Source: Chitinophaga sp. Cy-1792 (GTDB lineage Bacteria > Bacteroidota > Bacteroidia > Chitinophagales > Chitinophagaceae). Taken from it: 64,000 bases of DNA. The notes beneath the pieces were generated by a model. It was not told where the DNA came from and made no database searches. It worked only from the letters and a program-made list of their open reading frames with translations. This document shows, piece after piece, positions 51,604-60,575 of this stretch. Position 1 is the stretch's first letter, and every line of letters begins with the position of its first letter. The position numbers and the translations under genes were made by a program. The DNA lies in assembly GCF_011752935.1 (NCBI RefSeq), contig NZ_VWWO01000001.1, forward strand, positions 2,232,001 to 2,296,000, written 5' to 3'.

Positions 51604-51697
51604 TCGTTTACACAATAATATAAATAGATATCAGCGTCGGAAAACACAAAAGACTATTCCTTCCGGCACTCATCTCTCAAACATAAAATATTTTGGC

Positions 51698-53194
51698 ATG
51701 AAGTTTAAATCACTGCTGGCCAAACCATTTGCTTCCATTGTCCATAGTAAAATCAGGAAGGAAATGCTCAGGGCGGTGGAAGACCAGGAGGCAATCCTGG
51801 AGGAGCTGATCAAGATAGGCAGAAAAACAGAGTTCGGAACGGAGCACAAATTTAATGAGGTCAATAGCTACGATGAATTCAAAAAAGCAGTTCCTATCCG
51901 TGATTATGAACAATATAAGCCGTATATAGACAGAATCAAACAGGGAAAACAAAACGTTCTCTGGAAAGGACAACCTATCTATCTGGCCAAAACTTCCGGT
52001 ACTACTTCCGGTGTTAAATATATTCCCATTACCAAGGATTCTATCTCCAATCATATAGATACAGCCAAAAATGCGCTGCTCAACTATATGGGAGAAACCG
52101 GCAATACCAACTTTGCCGATGGAAAAATGATTTTCCTCTCCGGTTCCCCTGAACTGGAAAGAGTAGGTGGTATACCTACCGGCAGGCTCAGCGGTATCGT
52201 GAACCACCATATTCCACGCTACCTCCGTACCAATCAGCTCCCTTCCTACGAAACCAACTGTATCGAAGACTGGGAAACCAAGCTGGACAAAATCGTGGAA
52301 GAAACCATTAATCAGGATATGACCCTGATCAGTGGAATACCACCTTGGGTACAGATGTACTTCGACCGCCTGATCGAGCGTACCAACGGAAAAAGAATAA
52401 AAGAAATATTTAAAAATTTTGATGTGATGGTGTATGGTGGCGTAAACTTTGAACCGTACAGAGCCAAACTCATGGCTTCCATCGGTGCGCCTATCCATAC
52501 AGTGGAAACATTCCCGGCTTCTGAAGGCTTCTTCGCCTTCCAGGACTCCCAGGAACAGGAAGGCCTGCTCCTGAATACCAATTCAGGCATCTTCTATGAA
52601 TTTATTCCCGCACAGGAAATCTTTAACGAAAATCCAACGCGACTGTCGCTCAAAGATGTTCAGGTTGGTGTAAATTACGGCCTGATTATTAATAATAATG
52701 CCGGTTTATGGGGCTATAATATCGGGGATACCGTGAAATTCATCTCCCTGAACCCGTATAAACTGCTGGTAACAGGTCGTATCAAACATTTTATTTCCGC
52801 CTTCGGTGAACACGTAATCGGAGAAGAAGTGGAATACAGTCTCATGAAGGCTGCCCAGGAAGAAAATGTGCATATCACTGAATTTACTGTAGCACCTAAA
52901 GTGCAGTCGGAAGAAGGGTTGCCTTATCACGAATGGTTTGTGGAATTTGAAAATATGCCGGCTGACCTGGCTGCATTTGCCCGGAAGGTGGACGAGAATA
53001 TGAGGCAGAAGAATATTTATTATGATGACCTCTTAACAGGAAATATTTTACAACCCCTGAAAATCAGACCAGTACGCAAAAATGGCTTTATCGACTATAT
53101 GAAGGCCATTGGTAAGCTGGGAGGACAGAATAAGGTACCACGACTCAGTAACGACAGGAAACTGGCTGATGAGCTGACGCAGTATTTACAATAA
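51698..53194 (+). CDS. GH3-family acyl-adenylate/amino acid ligase-like protein
   Basis: A 498-residue protein of the GH3 family, ATP-dependent ligases that adenylate an acid and, in plants, conjugate it to an amino acid (jasmonate, auxin). The ATP-binding P-loop-like motif is YLAKTSGTTSGVKYIPIT near residues 97-114, followed by the family-typical VYGGVNFEPYRAKL near residue 246 and TVETFPASEGFFAFQD near residue 267. GDTVKFISLNPYKLLVTGRIKHFISAFGEHV spans about residues 344-374. It is full length and cytoplasmic. Bacterial members are widespread in Bacteroidota with unknown substrates. It is a single gene, divergent from rplU and followed by a terminator. Confidence 0.9.
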   Translation: MKFKSLLAKPFASIVHSKIRKEMLRAVEDQEAILEELIKIGRKTEFGTEHKFNEVNSYDEFKKAVPIRDYEQYKPYIDRIKQGKQNVLWKGQPIYLAKTSGTTSGVKYIPITKDSISNHIDTAKNALLNYMGETGNTNFADGKMIFLSGSPELERVGGIPTGRLSGIVNHHIPRYLRTNQLPSYETNCIEDWETKLDKIVEETINQDMTLISGIPPWVQMYFDRLIERTNGKRIKEIFKNFDVMVYGGVNFEPYRAKLMASIGAPIHTVETFPASEGFFAFQDSQEQEGLLLNTNSGIFYEFIPAQEIFNENPTRLSLKDVQVGVNYGLIINNNAGLWGYNIGDTVKFISLNPYKLLVTGRIKHFISAFGEHVIGEEVEYSLMKAAQEENVHITEFTVAPKVQSEEGLPYHEWFVEFENMPADLAAFARKVDENMRQKNIYYDDLLTGNILQPLKIRPVRKNGFIDYMKAIGKLGGQNKVPRLSNDRKLADELTQYLQ

Positions 53195-53218
53195 TAGTAA
53201 CCGAAATTTAGTTATATC

Positions 53219-53264
53219 ACAGCTGCAGGTATATGAAATGCCTGCAGCTGTTCGTTCGTTTTTG
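53219..53264 (+). terminator. terminator after the GH3-family gene
   Basis: The arms acagctgcagg and cctgcagctgt (11 bp) with an 11-nt loop are followed by tcgttcgttttt. Confidence 0.75.
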
Positions 53265-53293
53265 TTGACCAGAAAAAAAAGTAAATCACCGTA

Positions 53294-54460
53294 ATGAATA
53301 AACGAAAAATTGCCATCTTCGGGTCCACAGGATCTATTGGCATTCAGGCACTGGATGTGATAGCGGCACATCCCGACAGGTTTAGTGTGGAAGTACTCAC
53401 CGCACAGAATAATGCTGAACTCCTGATCGAACAGGCGCTCAAATTCAAGCCTAATGCTGTTGTTATCGGTAATGAAGAGAAATACAAACAGGTTAAGGAT
53501 GTACTGTTCGACAAAGGCATAAAAGTTTTTGCCGGCGCAAAATCTATGGTGGAAGTGGCTTCATGGGGAAGTATCGACATGATGCTGGCTGCTATCATGG
53601 GGTTTGCAGGTCTGGCACCTACCATGGCTGCCATTGAACAGGGTATCCCGGTAGCACTCGCCAACAAGGAAACCCTGGTATGTGCAGGTGATATCGTGAT
53701 GGCTGCTGCTGCCCGTAAAAATGTACCTATTATACCGGTAGATTCTGAGCATTCTGCCATTTTCCAATGCCTGCTCGGAGAGCCGCTTTCCAAACTGGAA
53801 AAGGTGATCCTGACAGCATCCGGCGGACCTTTCCTTGGAAAGAAACCTAATTTCCTCATAAATGTGAAGAAAGACCATGCCCTCCAGCATCCTAACTGGA
53901 GCATGGGCGCTAAAATCACCATCGATTCTGCCACCCTCATGAACAAAGGGCTGGAAATGATCGAAGCCAAATGGTTGTTTGGTCTGAAAGCAGAAGATAT
54001 CGAAGTGGTGATCCATCCGCAGTCTATCATTCACTCCATGGTACAATTCGTAGATGGTTCCCTGAAAGCACAGATGGGATTACCAGACATGAAACTGCCT
54101 ATCCAGTATGCTTTAGGCTTCCCTGACCGTTTACAGAATGATTTCCCGCGGTTTAACTTCCGTAACTATCCGCAGCTTACATTCGAACAGCCGGATACCA
54201 AAACCTTCAGAAACCTGGCCATCGCCATGGAAGCCATGTACAAAGGCGGTAATGCTGCCTGCGTCATGAATGCTGCCAACGAAGAAGTAGTAAATGCATT
54301 CCTGAAAAACAGGATAGGATTTCTGCAGATGACCGAGGTGATCGAAGAAACAATGGCTAAAGTGCCGTTCATTGAAAAGCCGACACTGAACGATTATTAC
54401 GAATGTGATACTGCAGCACGCGAACATGCGGGTTCTTTAATCAATTCCATTGTAATCTAA
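53294..54460 (+). CDS. dxr: 1-deoxy-D-xylulose 5-phosphate reductoisomerase
   Basis: A 388-residue NADPH-dependent enzyme, the second step of the MEP isoprenoid pathway and the target of fosmidomycin. The N-terminal GSTGSIGIQALDVI (residues 10-23) binds NADPH. ALANKETLVCAG near residue 120 and PVDSEHSAIFQCL near residue 150 carry active-site residues, and ASGGPF is near residue 178. The MNKGLEMIEAKWLF and VIHPQSIIHSMV segments follow, with the C-terminal helical domain. It lies 87 nt before rseP, a common Bacteroidota arrangement, so the two may share a transcript. Confidence 0.97.
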   Translation: MNKRKIAIFGSTGSIGIQALDVIAAHPDRFSVEVLTAQNNAELLIEQALKFKPNAVVIGNEEKYKQVKDVLFDKGIKVFAGAKSMVEVASWGSIDMMLAAIMGFAGLAPTMAAIEQGIPVALANKETLVCAGDIVMAAAARKNVPIIPVDSEHSAIFQCLLGEPLSKLEKVILTASGGPFLGKKPNFLINVKKDHALQHPNWSMGAKITIDSATLMNKGLEMIEAKWLFGLKAEDIEVVIHPQSIIHSMVQFVDGSLKAQMGLPDMKLPIQYALGFPDRLQNDFPRFNFRNYPQLTFEQPDTKTFRNLAIAMEAMYKGGNAACVMNAANEEVVNAFLKNRIGFLQMTEVIEETMAKVPFIEKPTLNDYYECDTAAREHAGSLINSIVI

Positions 54461-54547
54461 CAGCAGCCAAAAATTAACAACATATTTTGCCTGAATATCT
54501 GGAATATCTGATATATTAACAGGCAGAATAAAAGCAGCAAAAATTAA

Positions 54548-55894
54548 ATGAGCTTAGATCTTATTTTGATAAAAGGCGGACAGTTAATCCTGTCGCTCTC
54601 TATACTGGTAGTATTGCATGAGTTAGGGCATTTTATCCCGGCCAAACTCTTCAAAACAAGGGTAGAAAAATTTTACCTCTTCTTTGATCCATGGTTTTCA
54701 CTCTTTAAAATAAAGAAGGGAGAAACGGAATATGGTATTGGCTGGCTTCCGTTGGGCGGATATGTAAAAATATCCGGTATGATCGACGAAAGCATGGATA
54801 AGGAACAAATGGCCAAACCTCCGCAGCCATGGGAATTCAGGGCCAAACCAGCATGGCAGCGCCTTATCATCATGATCGGTGGCGTTACCGTCAATATTCT
54901 GCTGGCATTCTTTATCTACTTCATGATCCTCTGGATACATGGTTACAGATATCTTCCTACCAAAAACCTGACTTATGGTATTGAGGTAGATTCCCTGGGT
55001 AAAAGCATGGGGCTGCAGGATGGTGATAAAATCCTGTCGCTCGACAATAAAGAAGTAAAGGAATTTGCGAAGATTCCTGGCTATATGATCCTGCATTCGA
55101 CCAAAACCATTCAGGTAGACAGAAACGGACAGGTAGTGAATGTCCCTGTTCCGGAAGGTTTTATCGGTAAGGTGATGAAGGAACTGAAAGCTAAACGCCT
55201 GTTCCTTGATATAAGACTGCCAGACTCGCTGCCGTATGTGATAGACACCGCGCAGGCAGGTATGGCAGGAGCTAAGGCCGGGCTGCAGCATGGAGATAGG
55301 ATGTTGCGTGTAAATGGTGCAGAAGCCACTACAATGAAGACTTTCGTTGCAGAGATGAAGAAGTATAAGTCGCAGACCATTACTTTGGATATTTTGCGTG
55401 GAAATGATACCATACAGGTACGTCCGGTGCTGGATTCAACCGGTAAGCTGACTGTGTTGCCTATATCCCCACTGTCGGATACTACCATTCATTATACTTT
55501 CTTCCAGGCTATTCCTGCTGGTGTGAGCATGGGTATTGATAAGATCAACTCCTATATTCTCCAGTTAAGATTGCTGTTTGTGTCGAAAGATGTGAAGATG
55601 ACAGAATCGCTGGGTGGATTTGGCAGTATTGCGCAATTATTCCCTGAGAAATGGAACTGGCTGGACTTCTGGGATCTGACAGCTTTCCTGTCCATTATTC
55701 TGGCGGTGATGAACATTCTGCCTATTCCTGCATTGGATGGTGGCCACGTATTGTTCCTGATCTATGAAATTGTGACCGGCCGTAAGCCAGGCGAGAAGTT
55801 CCTGGAATATGCGCAGGTAGTGGGCATGGTTATATTGCTGGGGCTGTTATTGCTGGCAAATGGGCTGGATATCTGGCGTCATTGGTTTGGTTGA
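54548..55894 (+). CDS. rseP: RIP metalloprotease RseP (site-2 protease)
   Basis: A 448-residue membrane protease that cuts anti-sigma factors or remnant signal peptides within the membrane. The zinc motif HELGH is near residues 25-29 in the first membrane segment, and the third ligand region is MNILPIPALDGGHVLF near residue 393. Further membrane helices lie around residues 104-130 and at the C-terminus (VVGMVILLGLLLLANGL). One or two PDZ domains lie between them (GLQDGDKILSLDNKEV and GLQHGDRMLRVNGAEA). It is typical for the dxr-rseP neighbourhood. A terminator follows. Confidence 0.95.
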   Translation: MSLDLILIKGGQLILSLSILVVLHELGHFIPAKLFKTRVEKFYLFFDPWFSLFKIKKGETEYGIGWLPLGGYVKISGMIDESMDKEQMAKPPQPWEFRAKPAWQRLIIMIGGVTVNILLAFFIYFMILWIHGYRYLPTKNLTYGIEVDSLGKSMGLQDGDKILSLDNKEVKEFAKIPGYMILHSTKTIQVDRNGQVVNVPVPEGFIGKVMKELKAKRLFLDIRLPDSLPYVIDTAQAGMAGAKAGLQHGDRMLRVNGAEATTMKTFVAEMKKYKSQTITLDILRGNDTIQVRPVLDSTGKLTVLPISPLSDTTIHYTFFQAIPAGVSMGIDKINSYILQLRLLFVSKDVKMTESLGGFGSIAQLFPEKWNWLDFWDLTAFLSIILAVMNILPIPALDGGHVLFLIYEIVTGRKPGEKFLEYAQVVGMVILLGLLLLANGLDIWRHWFG

Positions 55895-55920
55895 TAGCCG
55901 TTGAAAATAAATCTTTTGAA

Positions 55921-55958
55921 AGGCATATGGCTGGAAATCAGCCATATGCTTTTTTTTA
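55921..55958 (+). terminator. terminator of rseP
   Basis: The arms gcatatggctg and cagccatatgc (11 bp, extended by two more pairs) with loop gaaat are followed by a run of T. The ssrA promoter begins directly after it. Confidence 0.9.
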
Positions 55959-55972
55959 TGTGTAAATTGTTG

Positions 55973-55980
55973 TATATTTG
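55973..55980 (+). promoter_or_regulatory. -7 box of ssrA
   Basis: TATATTTG matches TAnnTTTG and lies 12 nt before the mature tmRNA 5' end at 55992. A -33 box is masked by the T run of the preceding terminator. Confidence 0.55.
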
Positions 55981-55991
55981 TGGTTCAATCC

Positions 55992-56363
55992 GGGGCCGCC
56001 TGGTTTTGACAGCATAGATCTTTGAGAGTGTAAGCATGCCGTGCGTTGGATAATTAGCACGATAATCTGAATATTCAAACTTTAATTGGCGAATCTAACT
56101 ACGCCATGGCTGCCTAATCAGAGATTAGACACCCATTATAGCCGCCCGGAGTTGTCGCCTTATGCGACTCCCGCCGCTGAATCATCAAACCCATAGGGAT
56201 AGGTGCTCATGGTTTCTGTGAGTGAGTACTGAAGCGCAAACGGATAAGGACGAGGTTGGTTAGTTACGCCCCTGCCGAGTTCCGACAAACCAATGCATAA
56301 CTAAGCATGTAGAAGCCTTTCGGCGAATATGTTTGGACACGGGTTCGATTCCCGTCGGCTCCA
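55992..56363 (+). ncRNA. ssrA: transfer-messenger RNA
   Basis: tmRNA that rescues stalled ribosomes. The 5' end GGGGCCG pairs with CGGCTCC at 56356-56362 to form the acceptor stem; the T-arm CGGGTTCGATTCCCG lies just before it, and the discriminator A is at 56363 (CCA not encoded). The internal reading frame at 56088-56117 encodes the tag GESNYAMAA followed by TAA, close to the Bacteroides tag GETNYALAA. The region after it holds the pseudoknot stems. The 372-nt length is normal. A terminator follows at 56375. Confidence 0.95.
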
Positions 56364-56374
56364 CAAAGACTTTT

Positions 56375-56413
56375 AAAGGGCAATTCAGCAATGGATTGCC
56401 CTTTTCTGTTTTA
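56375..56413 (+). terminator. terminator of ssrA
   Basis: The arms aaagggcaat and attgcccttt (10 bp) with a 10-nt loop are followed by tctgtttta. Confidence 0.85.
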
Positions 56414-56533
56414 GAGCACCTTATTTTCCCACCTTATAATTTGTGCTTACTGCGTATATACATTGCGTTTGGCCCCGCTATCTTCGGATAATATTTACAA
56501 ACATTAATCCTCTTACTAAATTATTAGTCGAAT

Positions 56534-57031
56534 ATGGACGGATTTGAACTTCCTTACTTTGGATGTATGGATAGCGCTGAAATGCGGGATTATTATATTA
56601 AAGCTACCATAGCTGGCAGAGAACTGGAAATGGATCTGCATCTGGAAAATGGAATACTGAATTCAGATGAGCAGCAAACCCTCAAACATTTTCTGGAAAA
56701 CCTGGAGTTACAGCTCATAAAAAACAAAGCATTTATTGACGAGTTTTATGATGAGCATGATGCTGAAAATGAGGTGAAATTTTATATAGATTTTCACAAA
56801 GGAGAATTCTTTGAAGAGCTGGCGGCGGCAATTAACCTGGATCCTGAAGCGGCAGACCTTGATCAGCAGATGATTGCACGATTGCAATTGAAGCGCATTG
56901 GTTTAACGCCCAAAAGTAACGACCATTTTGCGATCTTTGATTATACCATTCATAAAGAACTGACCGATTATCTGTTGGTTATTTTTACTGACGCTGCGGG
57001 AAATATTAATCATATTACAACGGAGAGCTGA
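56534..57031 (+). CDS. hypothetical protein (DUF2004-like)
   Basis: A 165-residue acidic cytoplasmic protein without signal peptide or membrane segment. Features: FELPYFGCMDS at the start, a mixed beta strand ATIAGRELEMDLHLENG (about residues 25-41), a helix with LKHFLENLELQLIKNKAFIDEF, FYIDFHKGEFFEELAAAIN, and a C-terminal beta strand pair (AIFDYTIHKELTDYLLVIFTDAAGNI). The layout resembles the Bacteroidota DUF2004 family, but I am not certain. No functional clue from neighbours. Confidence 0.65.
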   Translation: MDGFELPYFGCMDSAEMRDYYIKATIAGRELEMDLHLENGILNSDEQQTLKHFLENLELQLIKNKAFIDEFYDEHDAENEVKFYIDFHKGEFFEELAAAINLDPEAADLDQQMIARLQLKRIGLTPKSNDHFAIFDYTIHKELTDYLLVIFTDAAGNINHITTES

Positions 57032-57117
57032 TACTTAGAAACAATCAGGTATTATATCTTCAGGTATTACTTTTCTGTTTTCATTTCTCTGAAAAATCAT
57101 CATTCATCTATTTCTAT

Positions 57118-57888
57118 ATGGATTTAAGTACTATTCAGGTATTAATTACGGGTGGTAGTGAAGGGATTGGACTCGGATTAGCATCCAGATTTTTACAGGC
57201 AGGAAGCCGTGTCCTGATTACAGGTCGTAATGTAGACAAGCTGAAGGCTGCTGCGGAAAAATATCCGGGGCTTGAAATTTTTGTAAATGATATCGGTAGC
57301 AGCGAACAGCGGGAAGTGCTGGCAAAGTATGTACAGGAAGTAATGCCTGGCATTAATCTGCTGGTCAATAATGCTGGTATCCAGCGACGTATAGCTTTAG
57401 CGAGTGATAATGCTCCCTGGAATGAGAGACAACAGGAAATTGATATTTTATTAGCTGCTCCCATACACCTGAACCATCTGCTCATTCCACTATTAATAGC
57501 TAACGGCAAGGCATCTACGATTGTCAATGTAACTTCTGGCGGAGCATATGTTCCACAAGTATTTGCACCGGTTTATAGCGCCTGTAAAGCGGCGTTACAC
57601 AGCTATACCATGGTACTGCGCCATTCACTTAAAGAAACAGGTTGCCGTGTGGTAGAGCTGATACCTCCGGCAGTACAGACGTCCCTGGCAGGCGCCGGCC
57701 AAAACCATGGTGCACCGCTGGATGAATTTTGTGATACTGTATTTGAAAAACTGATCAATACAGATGCAGGCGAAATCGGTTATGGCCCTACCGACGGACT
57801 TAAAGTTTCGTTGTCTGGTAAGTCGCAGGAAGAGATGTTTGAAGCAAGTGCCGGAAGGTTCCCTGTGGCGGGTTATGAGCAAAAATAA
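57118..57888 (+). CDS. short-chain dehydrogenase/reductase
   Basis: A 256-residue classical SDR. The cofactor motif TGGSEGIGLG is at residues 11-20, LVNNAGIQ near residue 82, the catalytic serine in NVTSGG near residue 141, and Tyr-x-x-x-Lys in YSACKAALHSY near residue 153. It most resembles DltE-like oxidoreductases of Bacteroidota (short C-terminal extension with EEMFEASAGRFP). Substrate unknown. A hairpin terminator follows at 57886. Confidence 0.9.
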   Translation: MDLSTIQVLITGGSEGIGLGLASRFLQAGSRVLITGRNVDKLKAAAEKYPGLEIFVNDIGSSEQREVLAKYVQEVMPGINLLVNNAGIQRRIALASDNAPWNERQQEIDILLAAPIHLNHLLIPLLIANGKASTIVNVTSGGAYVPQVFAPVYSACKAALHSYTMVLRHSLKETGCRVVELIPPAVQTSLAGAGQNHGAPLDEFCDTVFEKLINTDAGEIGYGPTDGLKVSLSGKSQEEMFEASAGRFPVAGYEQK

Positions 57889-57920
57889 AAGCCTGCATCA
57901 TTGCAGGCTCCCATTTTCTT
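57886..57920 (+). terminator. terminator of the SDR gene
   Basis: The arms agcctgca and tgcaggct (8 bp) with loop tcat are followed by cccattttctt. Confidence 0.75.
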
Positions 57921-57949
57921 ACTTTTAAAACGCCAGGGTAAAAGGCGAA

Positions 57950-58345
57950 ACAAATAGCGGGGCAGTGCCTTGCCGGAGTCGAACCGGATAGCTGTTACAC
58001 TATTCCTCCCCTAAGTGCGGCGAAGTAATTCATTTCTACGACACCTGTAGTCTTAAAAAGATATCCGGGTAATGAGTCGAAAAGGCACTTACTGTGGCGT
58101 CTTTTATTGACCACCTTTTCAGGGCAGGTTTGGTTACCTGCATTTCCACCTTGGAACGAAGAATTCCTTCTCTACGACACCGGAAAAAAATTAAACCAGG
58201 TAATAAATCGTACAGGCACTTACAGATGGTGTTTAAATTAACTACCTTTTCAGGACAGGACTGGTTACCTGCATCCCCACCCTAAACGAAGAATTCCTGC
58301 ACTGCGACACTGGTTCAAAAAGTTATAACAATGGATGTTTTGTTG
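57950..58345. repeat. degenerate tandem repeat, period about 131 bp
   Basis: Two recognisable copies and one older copy. Anchors recur at a fixed distance: ggcacttac at 58084 and 58215; accttttcag at 58113 and 58244; ggttacctgca at 58132 and 58263; acgaagaattcct at 58156 and 58286; c-t-a/g-c-gacac at 58036, 58172 and 58302. The first copy contains ccggagtcgaaccgg at 57973. The period is not a multiple of three and frames are not kept, so it does not encode protein. The flanking 58346-58600 stretch is AT-rich and empty. Confidence 0.8.
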
Positions 58346-58600
58346 TTTGCTCAACTGTTGTTTGCAGTTGACATTACAAAGATGGCAGTTCATGTATGCA
58401 GTCTTTTTGCGCAGTAGTTTTTTTTCTGTAAATATTTTTTTAAATAATTGATAATCAATAATAAATAAATTTCATATAGCCGTAAACGTGATATCGGCAA
58501 AAAACTATCATGAAAAGATAAAGCACTACCTACTTTACTGCAATCGATTGATTAGTTTAGGTACGAATAATTGTTCACCCAAACCCACAATTCCATTTTT

Positions 58601-59665
58601 ATGAAAATCAATCAGGCAATCTGGTCATGCCTGCTGGGAGTGTCATGCCTCACCGCCTTCACTCACTGCACTAAAGACAACAACCCCGCAAACCGTAACG
58701 AACAAACTGGTAACAAAGCACACACCGAATCCCTCCTTTTCAATGGAGACGCTGCATTAGGCGCAGCAAACGTATGGAAAGTACTAAACTTTGAAGGCGA
58801 CGGTACTATTACCGTTGACACAGACGCTGTGTACGGACAGGTATGGAAATTCTACAAACCTGCCGGCAGCCATCGTACAGAAGGCCATGGTGCTAAAAAT
58901 TTCCAGGCCGCTGAAGGCGATGACATTTACATCGGCTGGCGTTCCAAGCTGATCATTCCCGCCAATCAGAATACCAACGCGGTATTCCAGTGGAAGGCCT
59001 TCGGATCGACGCAACCAATGTTGCAGAACTATCCGATCGTTTTAAGCACCAACACCAGCAACATCTTTCACCTGATGCACTATGCACCCGGAAAAATCGG
59101 TACCGAAGTATGGACAACCCCATTGTCTGCCGGTACCTGGAATTCCATGGTCATGCATCTCAAAGTTTCCAGGGACTCTTCTATCGGTTTCATAGAGTTC
59201 TGGTACAACGGTGTAAAACAAACCCTGGTAAATGGCACACAACGCTACTACGGACGCACATTAGATGCTGACTATTGTGATCCTAAGTTTGGCGTTTATG
59301 GTGGTGATCCAGCTGAAATCACCAACTATGTACAAGGTATCAAAATCGCGTCTACCTATGCTGAAGCCGATCCCGGCGGCGGTACCGTAACAACGCCTGT
59401 GGTACAGCTCTTTCAGAACTGCAGCTATGGCGGCTGGTCAGCTTCCTTCACACCAGGAAACTACACCACTGCCGCACTGGTAAGCGCCGGAGCTGCCGAC
59501 AACGACGCTTCTTCCCTGAAAATTCCAACAGGCGTTACCGTTACATTGTATGATAACGACAATTTCAGCGGAGACTCCCTGGTATTAACAGCTGACGCCA
59601 GCTGCCTCAAAAATACCAGCACCTTCAACGACCGTACTTCTTCCATGCGGATTCGGACTAACTAA
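58601..59665 (+). CDS. polysaccharide lyase-like lipoprotein with beta/gamma-crystallin domain
   Basis: The frame opens with TTG at 58571, but the ATG at 58601 (MKINQAIWSCLLGVSC) gives a signal sequence and 354 residues. A cysteine at 23 (FTHC, weak lipobox) followed by TKDNNPANRNEQ suggests a lipoprotein. Residues about 45-255 match the jelly-roll layout of the heparin lyase I/polysaccharide lyase family (FYKPAGSHRTEGHGAKNF, DIYIGWRSKLIIP, and WNSMVMHLKVSRDSSIGFIE with the late FWYNG strand). Residues about 268-354 are a beta/gamma-crystallin domain (FQNCSYGGWSASFTPGNY and YDNDNFSGDSLVLTAD). The substrate is not known; it should act on polysaccharide at the cell surface. The catalytic residues cannot be assigned by eye. 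Confidence 0.8.
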   Translation: MKINQAIWSCLLGVSCLTAFTHCTKDNNPANRNEQTGNKAHTESLLFNGDAALGAANVWKVLNFEGDGTITVDTDAVYGQVWKFYKPAGSHRTEGHGAKNFQAAEGDDIYIGWRSKLIIPANQNTNAVFQWKAFGSTQPMLQNYPIVLSTNTSNIFHLMHYAPGKIGTEVWTTPLSAGTWNSMVMHLKVSRDSSIGFIEFWYNGVKQTLVNGTQRYYGRTLDADYCDPKFGVYGGDPAEITNYVQGIKIASTYAEADPGGGTVTTPVVQLFQNCSYGGWSASFTPGNYTTAALVSAGAADNDASSLKIPTGVTVTLYDNDNFSGDSLVLTADASCLKNTSTFNDRTSSMRIRTN

Positions 59666-59712
59666 TATAACTGCCCGGAATTGCAGCATATTCCCGGCCG
59701 TAAAAACAGCAA

Positions 59713-59749
59713 CAAAAAATGCCATCAGCTGATGGCATTTTTTGTTTTC
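59713..59749. terminator. bidirectional terminator
   Basis: A perfect palindrome, aaaaaatgccatcag/ctgatggcatttttt, lies between the convergent lyase-like and SnoaL-like genes. Confidence 0.9.
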
Positions 59750-59779
59750 ATGATATCATAAATTAATTGTTGCAACAAC

Positions 59780-60211
59780 TCATGGCTTCAGGCCGGTACT
59801 GGCCATTCCGGTAGTTACATCAAACGGAACAGAGCTATGAGCGGCCATTATTTTCCATTCTCCGAAAACCTTCTGCCAGCATAAGGTTTCGCGCCAATAC
59901 ATATCTAAATTATTGCCGTTGGTCAGCTTAGCCATCACATGATTGAACCCATTACTGAAAGCATGGTGTTCTCCAGCTTCTACCACCAGCTTAACAGACA
60001 CAACTGCTACCTCTTCAAACCCGGACAACCACTCCGTCAGCCTGGTTTTTATGGCAGAAACACCGGTTTGTGATAACGGACCTACCACATCAAATACCAC
60101 CACATCTGTATGGTAATTTTCTACGGCTGCATTTACATCCTTTTCACGGAGTGCCTGCAATTGTGTAGCGATAAGGGTTTCGATAACTGCTCTTTCGTGG
60201 TATGTGTTCAT
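59780..60211 (-). CDS. SnoaL-like/NTF2-fold protein
   Basis: A 143-residue small cone-barrel protein of the SnoaL/YybH group. The N-terminal helix AVIETLIATQLQALREKDVNAAVENYHTD is typical, followed by VVVFDVVGPL, a central strand HHAFSNGFNHVMAKLTNG, and the C-terminal WRETLCWQKVFGEWKIMAAHSSVPFD. Members include polyketide cyclases and ketosteroid isomerase-like enzymes, but most in Bacteroidota have no assigned reaction. No neighbour suggests a substrate. Confidence 0.85.
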   Translation of the reverse strand: MNTYHERAVIETLIATQLQALREKDVNAAVENYHTDVVVFDVVGPLSQTGVSAIKTRLTEWLSGFEEVAVVSVKLVVEAGEHHAFSNGFNHVMAKLTNGNNLDMYWRETLCWQKVFGEWKIMAAHSSVPFDVTTGMASTGLKP

Positions 60212-60575
60212 AGTCTATGTTTTACTATGTAGGTATTCATATCCCTGGCAATCAGATACGTATCTGTTTGTCACAGATCAAAGTTCCGATAATTATTACT
60301 TATTTCCATATGTGGTAATACTTATTTCTTACATGGTAAATAATTAGGAGTACTACTATTTTTTCTGAATATAAACCTAACGCATACACGCCCTGAAACG
60401 GAATTTTATTTTCCATTTATTTTTCCTGATTTCGAAAACATTTGCATCTGCGCAGGGCTAATTTTGTATGGTCTGAAAGAAATCTATATTCTTTGCTGTG
60501 GCGTTTTTATGACTGAATTACAACTAATTCGGAACGCCATTTCCATGCATTGCTGATACAATTAAAACGGAAATA
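60212..60575. promoter_or_regulatory. upstream region of the TonB receptor gene
   Basis: No gene seen. TAATTTTG at 60459-60466 matches the -7 consensus, but the TTTG at 60441-60444 is only 14 nt away. A direct repeat TGTGGTAATA (60311) and ACATGGTAAATA (60331) lies further up and might bind a regulator. No clear Fur box. Confidence 0.35.

Noticed and set aside
57973..57987. tRNA-like T-arm (ccgg-agtcgaa-ccgg) on the - strand
   Set aside because: No matching acceptor, D-arm or anticodon stem could be placed around it; at best a relic.
58094..58285. 63-codon + strand frame in the tandem repeat
   Set aside because: The 131-bp repeats shift frame from copy to copy, so the region is not under coding constraint.
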